64,000 nucleotides of DNA from Duganella aceris (GCF_011090165.1 NZ_JAADJT010000001.1:372001-436000), one strand, 5' to 3'; shown: positions 10,196-19,676, counted from the stretch's first letter. A program made the numbers and translations. Notes: generated by a model not told the origin, from the letters alone.

Positions 10196-11353
10196 TTAGC
10201 CCTTCTGCTTGGTTTCGCCGGCCTTGTCGGCGCCGGCGACGCGCACCTTGCCGCCGGGACGCAGGTTTTGCTTGCCGTCGACGATGACCCGTTCATCGCC
10301 ATTCAAGCCCATCACGGCCGCCCGGTCGCCGAAGCTGTGCAGGCGCTGGATGCTGACCACCCTGGCGGACTGGTCTTTGTCAATCGCGTACACGAAGGTG
10401 CCGCGGGTGTTGCTAATGATAGCGTTTTGCGGGATCACCGTCGCATTTTTGATCACATGCGAGGTCAATTGGGTGTTGACGTACTGGCCCGGCCACAGCT
10501 TGGTGTTCTTGTTGTCGAACTGGGCTTTCACGCGGATCACGCCGGCGACCGGATCGACCGTGTTGTCGATGAAGCTGAGCTTGCCGTCGACCGCCTGCTC
10601 GCTGCCGGTGGCGATCACCTTGACCGGCACCGTGCCGTCGCGCTGCGCCTGCATCAGGCCGCCCAGCGCCGATTCCGGCAGCGTGAAGGCGACGTTGATC
10701 GGATCGAGCTGGGTGACGCTGGCCAGCAAGGTGGTGCCCGACACCAGGCTGCCCGGATAGACGGTGATGGCGCCGACGCGGCCGTTCATCGGCGCGCGGA
10801 TCACGGTGTAGCTGGCGTCGACGCCGGCCGAGCGGGCGGCGGCCATGTCGGCGTTGAGCAGCGCGCGCGCCGAGTCGACCTGGCTCTTCAGCGTGTCGAC
10901 CGCGCCCTGGGCGATGAATTTCTTGTCGAGCAATTCCATCGAGCGCTTGTACTGGCGCTCGTAGTCGGCCAGCGCGGCCTGGTCGCGCGCGACCTGGGCT
11001 TGCGCCTTGTCCATGTTGGCGCGCTCGCTGCGGTCGTCCAGCGTGAACATCACTTCGCCGGCTTTGACGAACTGCCCTTCCTTGATGTGCACCCTGGAGA
11101 TGGTGCTGGTGGTCTGCGGATGCAAGTCCACGGTGCTGATCGGCGTCACCGTGCCGTTGGCCTGCAACACCACCGCCACATCCTGGCGCACCGGCGCGAC
11201 GATGCTGACGGTGGTCGGACCTTGCGGGCCGTTGCCGTTCAGCGCCTTGCCGGCGCCGGCGTCATGCGCGGGCGCGCCGTGGGTCATGTACCAGATACCG
11301 CCGCCGACCACGACGATCGCGCCGATCAGGGATGCTAAGGAAGATTTTTTCAT
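10196..11353 (-). CDS. RND efflux periplasmic adaptor subunit
   Basis: 385-residue membrane-fusion protein that bridges the RND permease and an outer-membrane channel. It has an N-terminal membrane anchor or uncleaved signal (LASLIGAIVVVGGGIWYM), then a barrel-sandwich lipoyl half near VDLHPQTTSTISRVHIKEGQFVKAG. An alpha-hairpin with Q/A/L repeats follows, then the second lipoyl half VIRAPMNGRVGAI. The start MKKSSLAS was preferred over an upstream ATG at 11470, which adds 39 residues without family character. It sits between the sensor kinase gene and the permease on one strand. Confidence 0.91.
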   Translation of the reverse strand: MKKSSLASLIGAIVVVGGGIWYMTHGAPAHDAGAGKALNGNGPQGPTTVSIVAPVRQDVAVVLQANGTVTPISTVDLHPQTTSTISRVHIKEGQFVKAGEVMFTLDDRSERANMDKAQAQVARDQAALADYERQYKRSMELLDKKFIAQGAVDTLKSQVDSARALLNADMAAARSAGVDASYTVIRAPMNGRVGAITVYPGSLVSGTTLLASVTQLDPINVAFTLPESALGGLMQAQRDGTVPVKVIATGSEQAVDGKLSFIDNTVDPVAGVIRVKAQFDNKNTKLWPGQYVNTQLTSHVIKNATVIPQNAIISNTRGTFVYAIDKDQSARVVSIQRLHSFGDRAAVMGLNGDERVIVDGKQNLRPGGKVRVAGADKAGETKQKG

Positions 11354-11515
11354 TTTTTCTAATAGGTTTTGCTGCCGAAAAATATTGCCGCCGTGCATAA
11401 GGCGGAACATTGTCGCATAGTATTTGCGGGAAAAACCGCCGCCGTTGCTACCACCAGACGGTTTTTTCATCGCGACCGCAAGTCACGAAACCGTCACAAT
11501 CGCGGTGCGAACCGG

Positions 11516-12871
11516 CTAATGCCCGGCGTAGTATTCCGGCACGATCAAGGTGACCTCCAGGCCGCCGTCGGCGTGGTTGGACAGCACCACGTCGGCGCCG
11601 TGCTGCTCGGCGATGTTGCGGGCGATGGTCAGGCCCAGGCCGGTGCCGCCGGACTCGCGCGAGCGCGAGGTTTCGATGCGGTAGAACGGTTCGAACACGC
11701 GCGCCATCTGGTCCTGGGCGATGCCGGGACCGCCATCGCGGATGCGGATGCGCGCCGCGCCGACCATGCGCTCGACGGTAACATTGGCGTAGTGGCCATA
11801 CTTGACCGCGTTGTCGATCAGGTTGACCAGGCAGCGGCGGATCGCCAGCGGCCGGCCCATCAGCGCCATCGCGGCGCGGCCGCGCAGCTCGACCTGCTGG
11901 CCGCCGTCGGTGGCGTCGCTGCACACGCTGTCGAGCAGCGAGTCCAGATCCAGCGCCTGCATGGTTTCGGTGGTGTCCATGCTGCGAGCCAGGTCGAGTC
12001 CTTCCTTGACCATCTGCTGCATCGCCGACAGGTCGTCGATCAGGCGTTGCTGCAGGTCCGAGTCGTTGACTTTTTCCAGCCGCAGCCGCAACCGCGTCAG
12101 CGGCGTCTGCAGGTCGTGGGTGATGGCGGCCAGCATCTGCGTGCGCTGCATGATGTGCTGGCGGATGCGCGCCTGCATCGCGTTGAAGGCGGCGCTGGCC
12201 TGGCGGATCTCGGCCGCGCCGCTCAGCACCACCGGCGGGTGGTTGATGTCGTTGCCCAGGTCCTTGGCGGCCTGCGCCAGCAGCTTGAGCGGGCGCATGG
12301 TCATGCGCGTGACCAGATAGGCCAGGAAGGCGATGCTGAGCAGGAAAGGCAGCATCGCCAGCAGCTCGCTATGGGTCGACGGCGGCGGCGGGCGCGGCGG
12401 CAATACCGACAGCTTCAGCACCGTGCCGTCGTGCAGCTGCACGTTCATGGTTTCGCAGGTGCCGCGCCATTGGGTCGGGGCGAAGATGTTGCTGCTCTGG
12501 CGCGGCTGGTCGCACGCGGCCGGATGCTCGTCGAGCGGGCCCAGCTTGTAGCGCTCGCCAAGGCGCTGTTGCAGCGCCATCGAAAAATCGGTCGGCGGCA
12601 GCGCGGTGGCGATCGGCACGTCGGTGGTTTCCAGCCGCACCGTGCCGCGGCTGGCGGCCACCAGGTAGGTCGGCCGCGCGCTGTCGGGCAGCACGTCGGC
12701 GGTGGTGATCAATTGCTCGGCCCGTTCCAGCGCGTGGAAGTCGCGATAGCGCTCCAGCGCGCGCGTGCGTTCGCCCACGGCCAGCCACTGGGTCAGCGCC
12801 GCCGAAGCGACGATCCCCAGCAACAGGACCAGGAACACGCGCCCGGTCATCGAACCGAAGAAGGCTTTCAC
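11516..12871 (-). CDS. two-component sensor histidine kinase (EnvZ-like)
   Basis: 451 residues with two membrane segments flanking a periplasmic sensor region that contains cysteines (ACDQPRQ, GTCETMN). A HAMP linker follows (VTRMTMRPLKLLAQAA). The H-box is AAITHDLQTPLTRLR, the N-box NLIDNAVKYG, and the ATP lid DGGPGI with GGTGLGLTIA. It starts with GTG, overlapping the response-regulator stop by 4 bases (GTGA), which fixes the start and implies translational coupling. It lies 162 bases upstream of the efflux adaptor, so it probably controls that pump. The signal is unknown. Confidence 0.92.
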   Translation of the reverse strand: MKAFFGSMTGRVFLVLLLGIVASAALTQWLAVGERTRALERYRDFHALERAEQLITTADVLPDSARPTYLVAASRGTVRLETTDVPIATALPPTDFSMALQQRLGERYKLGPLDEHPAACDQPRQSSNIFAPTQWRGTCETMNVQLHDGTVLKLSVLPPRPPPPSTHSELLAMLPFLLSIAFLAYLVTRMTMRPLKLLAQAAKDLGNDINHPPVVLSGAAEIRQASAAFNAMQARIRQHIMQRTQMLAAITHDLQTPLTRLRLRLEKVNDSDLQQRLIDDLSAMQQMVKEGLDLARSMDTTETMQALDLDSLLDSVCSDATDGGQQVELRGRAAMALMGRPLAIRRCLVNLIDNAVKYGHYANVTVERMVGAARIRIRDGGPGIAQDQMARVFEPFYRIETSRSRESGGTGLGLTIARNIAEQHGADVVLSNHADGGLEVTLIVPEYYAGH

Positions 12872-13596
12872 GCTTGCGGCTCCACGGTGACCTGGCCGGC
12901 CAGCACATAGCCGCCGTTGCGGACGGTCTTGATGATTTGCGGCAGGCGGGCGTCTTCGCCGAGCTTCTGGCGCAGGCGGCTGATTTGAATGTCGATCGAG
13001 CGGTCGAACGGGTCGGCGTCGCGGCCCTGGGTCAGGTTCAGCAGCTGGTCGCGGTTGAGCACGCGGTTCGGATGTTCGAGGAAGACCTTGAGCAGGCGGA
13101 ACTCGGCGCCCGACAGCATAATGACGATGCCCTCCGGATTGAGCAGGTGGCGCGCGGTCAGGTCCAGCGTCCAGCCGGAGAAGCGCATCTGTTGCGCCTT
13201 GTCGGCGCCGCTGCCGGACGGCATGGCGTTGCTGCGGCGCAGGACGCTGCGGATGCGCGCCAGCAGCTCGCGCGGTTCGAACGGTTTCGGCAGGTAGTCG
13301 TCGGCGCCCATCTCCAGGCCGAGGATGCGGTCCAGCGGTTCGTTGCGGGCGGTCAGCATGATCACCGGCAGCGTCGAGTGCGCGCGCAGCTTGCGGCACA
13401 ATGTCAGGCCGTCGTCGCCCGGCAGGTTGAGGTCGAGCACGACCAGGTCGGGACGGGCTTCGTCGAGCAGCTTCCACATGGCGTTGCCGTCGGCCGCGCA
13501 CAGGGCGCGGTAACCGTTGGATTCCAGGTAATCGGCCAGCAGGGTGCGGATGTCGCGATCGTCGTCGACGATCAGAATAGTAGATGTGGGTTCCAT
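12868..13596 (-). CDS. OmpR-family response regulator
   Basis: 242 residues. The receiver has acidic residues DDD near the N-terminus, the phospho-acceptor in VVLDLNLPG and the lysine in LPKPFEP. It is followed by a winged-helix DNA-binding domain (DRSIDIQISRLRQKLGED). The start MEPTSTILIV was chosen; an upstream ATG at 13623 adds nine atypical residues. It is cotranscribed with the kinase and probably with the efflux genes, and is divergent from the Spy-like gene. Confidence 0.93.
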   Translation of the reverse strand: MEPTSTILIVDDDRDIRTLLADYLESNGYRALCAADGNAMWKLLDEARPDLVVLDLNLPGDDGLTLCRKLRAHSTLPVIMLTARNEPLDRILGLEMGADDYLPKPFEPRELLARIRSVLRRSNAMPSGSGADKAQQMRFSGWTLDLTARHLLNPEGIVIMLSGAEFRLLKVFLEHPNRVLNRDQLLNLTQGRDADPFDRSIDIQISRLRQKLGEDARLPQIIKTVRNGGYVLAGQVTVEPQA

Positions 13597-13640
13597 GGGC
13601 CTAATTATCCCCAGTTCGGTCATGCAAGACTAATCACCAA

Positions 13641-13656
13641 TTGTATCGTCTTGTAT
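13641..13656. promoter_or_regulatory. direct repeat, candidate OmpR-type operator
   Basis: TTGTAT occurs twice with a 10-base period (13641-13646 and 13651-13656). It lies in the region between the divergent response regulator and Spy-like genes. Tandem half-sites at one helical turn are how OmpR-family regulators bind. A second direct repeat, CTTCGGGCGG, lies at 13690-13699 and 13717-13726. Assignment to this regulator is inference. Confidence 0.4.
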
Positions 13657-13794
13657 ATGCCCCGAGGGCGAAACATCTGGATACAAAAACTTCGGGCGGA
13701 GAAACGTCAGGGCAACCTTCGGGCGGCAACATGGGTTCAAGCGCGGCAACAAAACGGTCCGCGATAACTTAACCTCAATGATAAAGGAACGACC

Positions 13795-14277
13795 ATGAAC
13801 GTCTTACGCAAAAGCATTTTGATCGGTTTTACCGTACTCGGCATGGCTGCGGCGCAGGCCCAGCAAACCACGCCGCCGGCCGGCCGCCACGACGCCGGCG
13901 AGCGCCGCGAACACATGCAGGAGAAGATGGGCGAGATGTTCGCCAAGCGTCAGGCCAAGCTGCACGATGCGCTGAAGCTGAGCGCGCAGCAGGAATCGGC
14001 ATGGGCCACCTACCAGGCGGCGATCAAGCCGGCCGCCATGACCGGGGCGCATCCTGAGCGCGGCGCCTTCGCCAAGCTGCCGGCGCCGGAGCGCATGGCC
14101 AAGATGCTGGACTTCAGCAAGCAGCGTCAGACGAAGATGGAGGCGCACCTGACCGCGCTGACCGCGTTCTACGCCCAGCTGACGCCGGAACAGAAGACGA
14201 CCTTCGATGACCGCAGCATGGGCGGCAAGCACGGCGGCGGTCATCACGGCGGCTGGGGCGGCCACCGTCACGGCTAA
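13795..14277 (+). CDS. Spy/CpxP-like periplasmic protein
   Basis: 160 residues with a signal peptide ending near AQAQ (about residue 23). It is helical and rich in Met, Gln and charged residues. An LTPEQK motif at 129-134 and an LSAQQ-like motif at 62-66 match the LTxxQ pattern of Spy/CpxP envelope-stress proteins. The tail is unusually rich in His and Gly (from 143), suggesting metal binding. The ribosome-binding site AAGGAAC precedes the ATG. It is divergent from a two-component system with an efflux pump, like known envelope-stress regulons. The stop lies 1 base from the convergent dsbD stop. Confidence 0.8.
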   Translation: MNVLRKSILIGFTVLGMAAAQAQQTTPPAGRHDAGERREHMQEKMGEMFAKRQAKLHDALKLSAQQESAWATYQAAIKPAAMTGAHPERGAFAKLPAPERMAKMLDFSKQRQTKMEAHLTALTAFYAQLTPEQKTTFDDRSMGGKHGGGHHGGWGGHRHG

Positions 14278-14278
14278 C

Positions 14279-16162
14279 TTAGTTTAAGGCGGCAAGGGAT
14301 GCGGCGAATTTGGCCGCATCCTGGAAGCCGATCACGCGGGCGCCGGGGATTTCCTTGCCCTGCTTGTCGAACAGGATGATGCCCGGCGGGCCGAACAGGC
14401 CGAAGCGCTTCAGCATGGCTTTGTCGTCGGCGTCGTTGGCGGTCACGTCCACTTGCAGCAGCACGCTGTTGCCCAGTCTGGCGCGCACCTGCGGATCGAC
14501 GAAGGTCAGTTTCTCCATCTCCTTGCAGGACACGCACCAGTCGGCGTAGAAGTCGAGCATCGCGGTCTTGCCGCCGGTTTGCGCCAGCACGGCGTCGAGC
14601 TGCGCCACGGTCTTGACGCGCTGGAACGCCAGCGGCGCTTCGTGCGCCTTGCCGCCGCCCAGGTGCGCCAACGGCGCCAGCGGATCGCGGCCGCCGCTGA
14701 CCACGCCGACCAGTTGCGCCACGCCCAGCACGGCGAAGATCACGCCGACCGATTTGGCGACCCACTGTCCCGAGTTCATCAACAGGTACATGCCGTAGCC
14801 GACGAACAGCGCGGCCCAGCCCATCATCTGCACCGCGCCCGGCAGCACCGGCGACACCAGCCACCAGCCGACCGCCAGCATCAGCACGCCGAAGAAGCGC
14901 TTGACCGCATCCATCCACATGCCGGCCTTCGGCAGCAGCGCGCCGGCCGAGACGCCGATCAGGATCAGCGGCACGCTCATGCCGACCGCCATCGCGAACA
15001 GCGCGCTGCCGCCGACCACCACGTCGCGCGACTGGCTGATGTAGACCAGCGCGGCGGCCAGCGGCGCGGCCACGCAGGGGCCGACGATCAGCGCCGAGAT
15101 CGCGCCCATCACGAACACGCCGGCCAGCTTGCCCGACGATTGGCGGTTGGAGACGGTGCTCAGTTTGCTTTGCAGCGCGGCCGGGACTTGCAGCTCGTAG
15201 AAGCCGAACATCGACAGCGACAGCAGCGCCATCAGCAGCGCGAAGGTGCCGAGCACCCACGGATTTTGCAGCGCGCCGGCCAGGCCTTCGCCAGCCAGGC
15301 CGGCGGCGACGCCGAGCGCGGTGTAGACGATGGCCATGCCCAGCGAATAGGTGACCGACAGCAGCAGGCCGCGACGGCGGTTGCCGGTGTCGCCTTCGCC
15401 GACGATGATCGAGGACAGGATGGGCAGCATCGGCAGCACGCACGGCGTGAACGACAGGCCCAGGCCCAGCAGCGCGAACAGCGGCAGGATGACCATCAGC
15501 TTGCCGCCTTTTAAGGCGGCCTCCAGACGGCCGGAATCGTCGGCGGCCGGTGCCGGGACGGCGGCAGCCACGGCCGGCGCCGGCGGCGTGGTGTCGGTGG
15601 CGGTCGGGGTCGGCACGGTGTAGATGTTGACGCCGGGGCTGACGGCGGCTGGCTTGCCTTCGCCGACGGTCGGGGCGGGCGAAGTGGCGGCGGGCGCGGC
15701 GGCGGCGGGCGCGGGCGCGGCGGCAGGCAGCGGCACCGAACCGCTACCGGTCAGCGACGCCTTGTAATCCTGCGGCGCATAGCACAACCCTTTTTCCGAA
15801 CAGCCCTGGCCGCTGGCCAGCAGCGTGAACGGTCCGTCGACGTCGACCGGTATGGTGATGGTCACGCTCTTGCGGTAAGTCTCGACATCTTTGGCGAAGG
15901 TCTCGTCGTAATGCACCTTGCCGGGTGGGATGACCGGCGCACCGAGCCTGGCGCCGGTGGCGCTGAACTTGAAGCGCTCGCGATACATGTAGTAATCGTT
16001 GGCGATCTGGAAATTGACCGCGATGGTATGGCCATCGACCATCTTGGCAGTGAACTTGAACGCTTCGGCGGGATCAAGGAATTCATCGGCGGCGCGGGCG
16101 GGCGCGGCCAGCAGCGCGATCAGCGTGAACAGCGGTGCGAGGAAACGGGCGATACGGAACAT
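14279..16162 (-). CDS. dsbD: thiol:disulfide interchange protein DsbD
   Basis: 627-residue membrane reductase that passes electrons from cytoplasmic thioredoxin to periplasmic substrates, including cytochrome c maturation. It has a signal peptide and an N-terminal alpha domain with the cysteine pair CSEKGLC. A membrane domain carries cysteines in FTPCVLP and GPCVAAP, and a C-terminal thioredoxin-like domain has WCVSC. A low-complexity Ala/Pro linker separates the first two domains. The start MFRIARFLAP was chosen over an ATG nine codons upstream. Confidence 0.95.
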   Translation of the reverse strand: MFRIARFLAPLFTLIALLAAPARAADEFLDPAEAFKFTAKMVDGHTIAVNFQIANDYYMYRERFKFSATGARLGAPVIPPGKVHYDETFAKDVETYRKSVTITIPVDVDGPFTLLASGQGCSEKGLCYAPQDYKASLTGSGSVPLPAAAPAPAAAAPAATSPAPTVGEGKPAAVSPGVNIYTVPTPTATDTTPPAPAVAAAVPAPAADDSGRLEAALKGGKLMVILPLFALLGLGLSFTPCVLPMLPILSSIIVGEGDTGNRRRGLLLSVTYSLGMAIVYTALGVAAGLAGEGLAGALQNPWVLGTFALLMALLSLSMFGFYELQVPAALQSKLSTVSNRQSSGKLAGVFVMGAISALIVGPCVAAPLAAALVYISQSRDVVVGGSALFAMAVGMSVPLILIGVSAGALLPKAGMWMDAVKRFFGVLMLAVGWWLVSPVLPGAVQMMGWAALFVGYGMYLLMNSGQWVAKSVGVIFAVLGVAQLVGVVSGGRDPLAPLAHLGGGKAHEAPLAFQRVKTVAQLDAVLAQTGGKTAMLDFYADWCVSCKEMEKLTFVDPQVRARLGNSVLLQVDVTANDADDKAMLKRFGLFGPPGIILFDKQGKEIPGARVIGFQDAAKFAASLAALN

Positions 16163-16286
16163 GATCTGCAGGAATGGTCGTTGGGGCAACGAGCATAGTA
16201 CACCGCCCTACCTTTTCACGCCTGAGCGAAGCCTTAAGGGCTTGTTTTATGCGAAACTTCCTGCTTTCCCGCAATGGAGTTACGCC

Positions 16287-17957
16287 ATGTCCGCAATCCG
16301 TCCGCTGTTGATCACCACTCTGGCGCTGGCCGCCGTACCCGTTTTCGCGCAGGCGCCCGCCAAGGCGCTCGCGGCCGTGTCCGAAAAAGATATGCTGAAC
16401 CACATCACCACGCTGGCTTCCGACGAGTTCGAAGGCCGCGCGCCCGGCTCGCCCGGCGAAGTCAAGACGGTGGACTACCTGCAACAAGAATTCATGAAAC
16501 TGGGCCTGAGGCCCGGCAATCCGAACGGCAGCTGGGTGCAAGCGGTGCCGATGCGCGGCCTGAAGCCGACGCCAAGCTTCAGCTATACCATCGCCGGCAA
16601 AAGCGTGGCGCTGAACTTCCCCGACGACTACGTCGCCCATTCCAGCAGCGAACCGACCAGCGTCCACATCGCCAATTCGGAGATCGTGTTCGTCGGCTAC
16701 GGCGTGCAGGCGCCCGAGTACGGCTGGGACGACTACAAGGGCGTCGACGTGCGCGGCAAGACCATCCTGATGCTGATCAACGACCCAGCCGTGCCCGATC
16801 CGAACAACCCGGCCGAGCTGGATCCGTCGATGTTCAAGGGCAAGGCCATGACCTACTACGGCCGCTGGACCTACAAATGGGAGATCGCCGCCAAGCTGGG
16901 CGCGGCGGCGGCCATCATCATTCACGAGGCCAAGCCGGCGGCCTACCCATGGGAAGTGGTGCGCAGCGGCGGCAACGGCGAATTCTTCAGCCTGCTGCGC
17001 AAGGGCGACGATCCGGACGCGCCGCCGGTGCCGGGCTGGATCCAGCTGGACCAGGCCAAGGCCATGATGGCGGCGGCCGGCTACGATTTCGATACGCTGA
17101 AAAAACAGGCGATCACCAAGGACTTCCGTCCGGTCAGCCTGAAGGGCACGGCCGACTTCAAGATCGACAACACCGCGCGCGTGGTCAACTCGAACAACGT
17201 GGTGGCCAAGATCGAAGGCAGCGATCCCAAGCTCAAAAACGAGTATGTGATCTACAGCGCGCACTGGGACCACCTCGGCATCGACGAGCGCCTGCCGGGC
17301 GAGCGCAGCAAGCAGATCTACCACGGCGCGCTGGACAACGCCTCCGGCGTCGCCGCGCTGCTGGAGCTGGCCAAGGCCTACAAGGCGCTGACGAAAGCGC
17401 CGAAGCGCTCGATCCTGTTCCTGGCGACCACGGCCGAGGAACGCGGCCTGCTGGGCGCGAAATACTATGCGGCCAATCCGCTGTACCCGCTGAAGAACAC
17501 GGTGGCCAACATCAACATCGACGGCATCAACGCCTTCGGCCGCACCGCGCAGATCGAGAACGTGACCTCGGGCCATTCCAGCATCGACGGCCTGCTGGCG
17601 AAGTATGCCAAGACGCAGGGCCGCGCGATGGAGAACGATTCGCGTCCCGAGCTGGGCAGCTTCTACCGCGCCGACCAGCTGGAATTCGCCCGCGCCGGCG
17701 TGCCGGTGCTGTACACCAAGGCGCGCAGCCGCTACCTGGACAAGCCCGACACCTACGCGCGCGAAGTGGTGGACAACTACTTCACCCACGACTACCACCA
17801 GACCACCGACAACGTCCGCGCCAACTGGGACTTCAGCGGCGGGGTGCAGGACATTCAGTTGCTGTTCCAGGTGGGCCTGGAGATCGCGCAAGGCGTGACG
17901 CCGACCTGGAACGCCGGCTCGGAATTCAAGGCGGTCGGCGAGCGGCGTTTGAAGTAA
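16287..17957 (+). CDS. secreted M28-family metallopeptidase
   Basis: 556 residues with a signal peptide cleaved after about VFAQA (residue 22). A protease-associated insert occupies roughly 100-300. The M28 zinc ligands are visible: H326 in SAHWDHLG, D350 in ALDNASG, the Glu pair in TTAEERG (384-385), D412 in NIDGIN, and a late His in DYHQTTD. The family are periplasmic or exported aminopeptidases with two zinc ions. Substrate preference cannot be read. GGAG sits 9 bases before the ATG. A shared terminator separates it from rplQ. Confidence 0.9.
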   Translation: MSAIRPLLITTLALAAVPVFAQAPAKALAAVSEKDMLNHITTLASDEFEGRAPGSPGEVKTVDYLQQEFMKLGLRPGNPNGSWVQAVPMRGLKPTPSFSYTIAGKSVALNFPDDYVAHSSSEPTSVHIANSEIVFVGYGVQAPEYGWDDYKGVDVRGKTILMLINDPAVPDPNNPAELDPSMFKGKAMTYYGRWTYKWEIAAKLGAAAAIIIHEAKPAAYPWEVVRSGGNGEFFSLLRKGDDPDAPPVPGWIQLDQAKAMMAAAGYDFDTLKKQAITKDFRPVSLKGTADFKIDNTARVVNSNNVVAKIEGSDPKLKNEYVIYSAHWDHLGIDERLPGERSKQIYHGALDNASGVAALLELAKAYKALTKAPKRSILFLATTAEERGLLGAKYYAANPLYPLKNTVANINIDGINAFGRTAQIENVTSGHSSIDGLLAKYAKTQGRAMENDSRPELGSFYRADQLEFARAGVPVLYTKARSRYLDKPDTYAREVVDNYFTHDYHQTTDNVRANWDFSGGVQDIQLLFQVGLEIAQGVTPTWNAGSEFKAVGERRLK

Positions 17958-17967
17958 GCATAAAAAA

Positions 17968-17986
17968 AGCCAGGCAGAGCCTGGCT
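17968..17986. terminator. bidirectional intrinsic terminator
   Basis: Arms AGCCAGGC and GCCTGGCT have a 3-base loop. T-rich sequence follows on the plus strand (TTCTT) and a run of seven A precedes it, which reads as a T-run on the minus strand. It ends both the M28 peptidase transcript and the alpha operon after rplQ. Confidence 0.85.
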
Positions 17987-18015
17987 TTCTTCAAGGACTA
18001 GCTGAACCGCGAAGA

Positions 18016-18414
18016 TTACTCTTCTGCGGTTGGCGCTGCGTCGATGTCGGTGACTTCTGGACGGTCCATCAGCTCAACGTAAGCCATTGGAGCGTTGTCG
18101 CCAACACGGAAACCCATTTTCAGGATGCGCAGGTAGCCGCCGTTGCGGTTTGCGTAACGTGGGCCCAGTTCTGCGAACAGCTTCAGAACCATTTCACGAT
18201 CGCGCAGACGGGAGAATGCCAGACGCTTGTTGGCCAGGGTGTCGGTCTTGCCCAGGGTCAGGATAGGCTCGACAACGCGGCGCAGTTCTTTTGCCTTCGG
18301 CAGCGTGGTTTTGATGGCTTCATGACGCAGCAGGGAAACGGTCATGTTGCGCAGCATTGCCAGACGGTGGGACGAGGTACGATTCAGTTTACGGAGGCCG
18401 TGACGGTGACGCAT
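18016..18414 (-). CDS. rplQ: 50S ribosomal protein L17
   Basis: 132-residue L17 of the large ribosomal subunit, recognised by [17 protein letters not shown] at the start. It is the last gene of the alpha operon. It is separated from rpoA by 176 bases that hold two stable hairpins, so its expression may not simply follow rpoA. The acidic tail ([10 protein letters not shown]) is typical of betaproteobacterial L17. Confidence 0.97.
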   Translation of the reverse strand: MRHRHGLRKLNRTSSHRLAMLRNMTVSLLRHEAIKTTLPKAKELRRVVEPILTLGKTDTLANKRLAFSRLRDREMVLKLFAELGPRYANRNGGYLRILKMGFRVGDNAPMAYVELMDRPEVTDIDAAPTAEE

Positions 18415-18490
18415 GGTACTTCCTTTCAGGTGTTTAAATCCGAGTTCTTCGATCGCTCACAACGAGCGCGGACCGGTTCTAGGGATATAC

Positions 18491-18513
18491 GCCCGGCACA
18501 ACATGTGCCGGGC
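18491..18513 (-). terminator. hairpin between rpoA and rplQ (second of two)
   Basis: Perfect 10-base arms GCCCGGCACA and TGTGCCGGGC enclose a 3-base loop. No T-run follows on the minus strand (GTATATCCC). An RNA-processing or stabilising element is as likely as a terminator. Confidence 0.5.
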
Positions 18514-18544
18514 GGGTGCTGCAAAATGCTTAATCAGTTGGTAA

Positions 18545-18580
18545 CAGGACCGAACATCGCTGCGCGATGTCCGGTGCTGT
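18545..18580 (-). terminator. long imperfect hairpin between rpoA and rplQ (first of two)
   Basis: Arms of about 16 bases with two mismatches enclose TGC; the inner arm is ACCGAACATCGC paired with GCGATGTCCGGT. It begins 11 bases after the rpoA stop. No T-run follows, so attenuation or processing is likelier than full termination. Confidence 0.5.
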
Positions 18581-18590
18581 CACCAATTTG

Positions 18591-19568
18591 TTATTTTTCC
18601 AGCCCAGCAGGCGGCCAGTTTTCCAGCTTCATGCCCAGGGTCAGACCACGGGACGCCAGCACTTCCTTGATTTCGTTCAGCGACTTGCGGCCCAGGTTCG
18701 GCGTCTTCAGCAGTTCGTTTTCCGAACGCTGGATCAGGTCGCCGATGTAGTAGATGTTTTCCGCTTTCAGGCAGTTGGCCGAACGCACGGTCAACTCCAG
18801 GTCGTCGACTGGACGCAGCAGGATAGGATCGACCAGCGGCGCGCGCGATGGCGCTTCGGCGGCGGCTTCGGTGCCTTCCAGGGCGGCGAACACATTCAAC
18901 TGGTCGACCAGCACGCGGGCCGATTGACGGATCGCTTCTTCCGGCGAAATCACGCCGTTGGTCTCGATGTTGATGATCAGCTTGTCCAGGTCGGTACGCT
19001 GTTCCACGCGAGCGGACTCGACGAAGTAGGAAACGCGGCGCACCGGCGAGAACGACGCATCCAGAATGATGCGGCCGATGGTCTTGTTGGTGTCTTCGGA
19101 CAGGCGGCGAACGTTGCCCGGCACATAGCCGCGGCCTTTTTCAACCTTGATCTGCATGTCCAGCTTGCCGCCGGCGGTCAGGTGGGCGATCACGTGGTCC
19201 GGATTGATCAGTTCCACGTCGTGTGGCAGATCGATGTCCGATGCCAGGATGGCGCCTTCGCCTTCCTTCTTCAGGGTCAGGGTGACGGAATCACGGTTGT
19301 GGACTTTGAAGACCACGCCCTTCAGGTTCAACAGCAGATCGACGACGTCTTCCTGCACGCCGTCCAGCGACGAATATTCGTGTACAACGCCCGCGATCGT
19401 CACTTCGGTCGGCGCGTAGCCCACCATCGACGACAGCAGTACGCGGCGCAGCGCATTACCCAATGTATGGCCATAGCCGCGTTCGAACGGCTCCATCACT
19501 ACTTTAGCGTGGCCGGCGCCCAGCGCCTCTACATCGATAATACGGGGCTTCAACAAACTGTTTTGCAT
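18591..19568 (-). CDS. rpoA: RNA polymerase alpha subunit
   Basis: 325 residues. The N-terminal dimerisation and assembly domain contains [19 protein letters not shown] linker near 230-245 leads to a C-terminal promoter-contact domain ending with [13 protein letters not shown]. This is the normal length and order for the alpha operon. A hairpin lies in the 108-base gap after rpsD. Confidence 0.98.
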   Translation of the reverse strand: MQNSLLKPRIIDVEALGAGHAKVVMEPFERGYGHTLGNALRRVLLSSMVGYAPTEVTIAGVVHEYSSLDGVQEDVVDLLLNLKGVVFKVHNRDSVTLTLKKEGEGAILASDIDLPHDVELINPDHVIAHLTAGGKLDMQIKVEKGRGYVPGNVRRLSEDTNKTIGRIILDASFSPVRRVSYFVESARVEQRTDLDKLIINIETNGVISPEEAIRQSARVLVDQLNVFAALEGTEAAAEAPSRAPLVDPILLRPVDDLELTVRSANCLKAENIYYIGDLIQRSENELLKTPNLGRKSLNEIKEVLASRGLTLGMKLENWPPAGLEK

Positions 19569-19631
19569 GTAAATGTCCTTTTCAATACCCTCGGCGCGTT
19601 AGGCCGATAAGGCTGATGGCATTAGTGAAAA

Positions 19632-19653
19632 CGCCCACTCGAGCGAGTGGGCG
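19632..19653 (-). terminator. hairpin between rpsD and rpoA
   Basis: Nine-base arms CGCCCACTC and GAGTGGGCG with a GAGC loop. Four T residues follow on the minus strand. It has terminator strength but sits inside the alpha operon, so partial read-through (attenuation) or a new promoter before rpoA would be required. Confidence 0.55.
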
Positions 19654-19676
19654 GGTTTTTACGACTAGACTACAGA

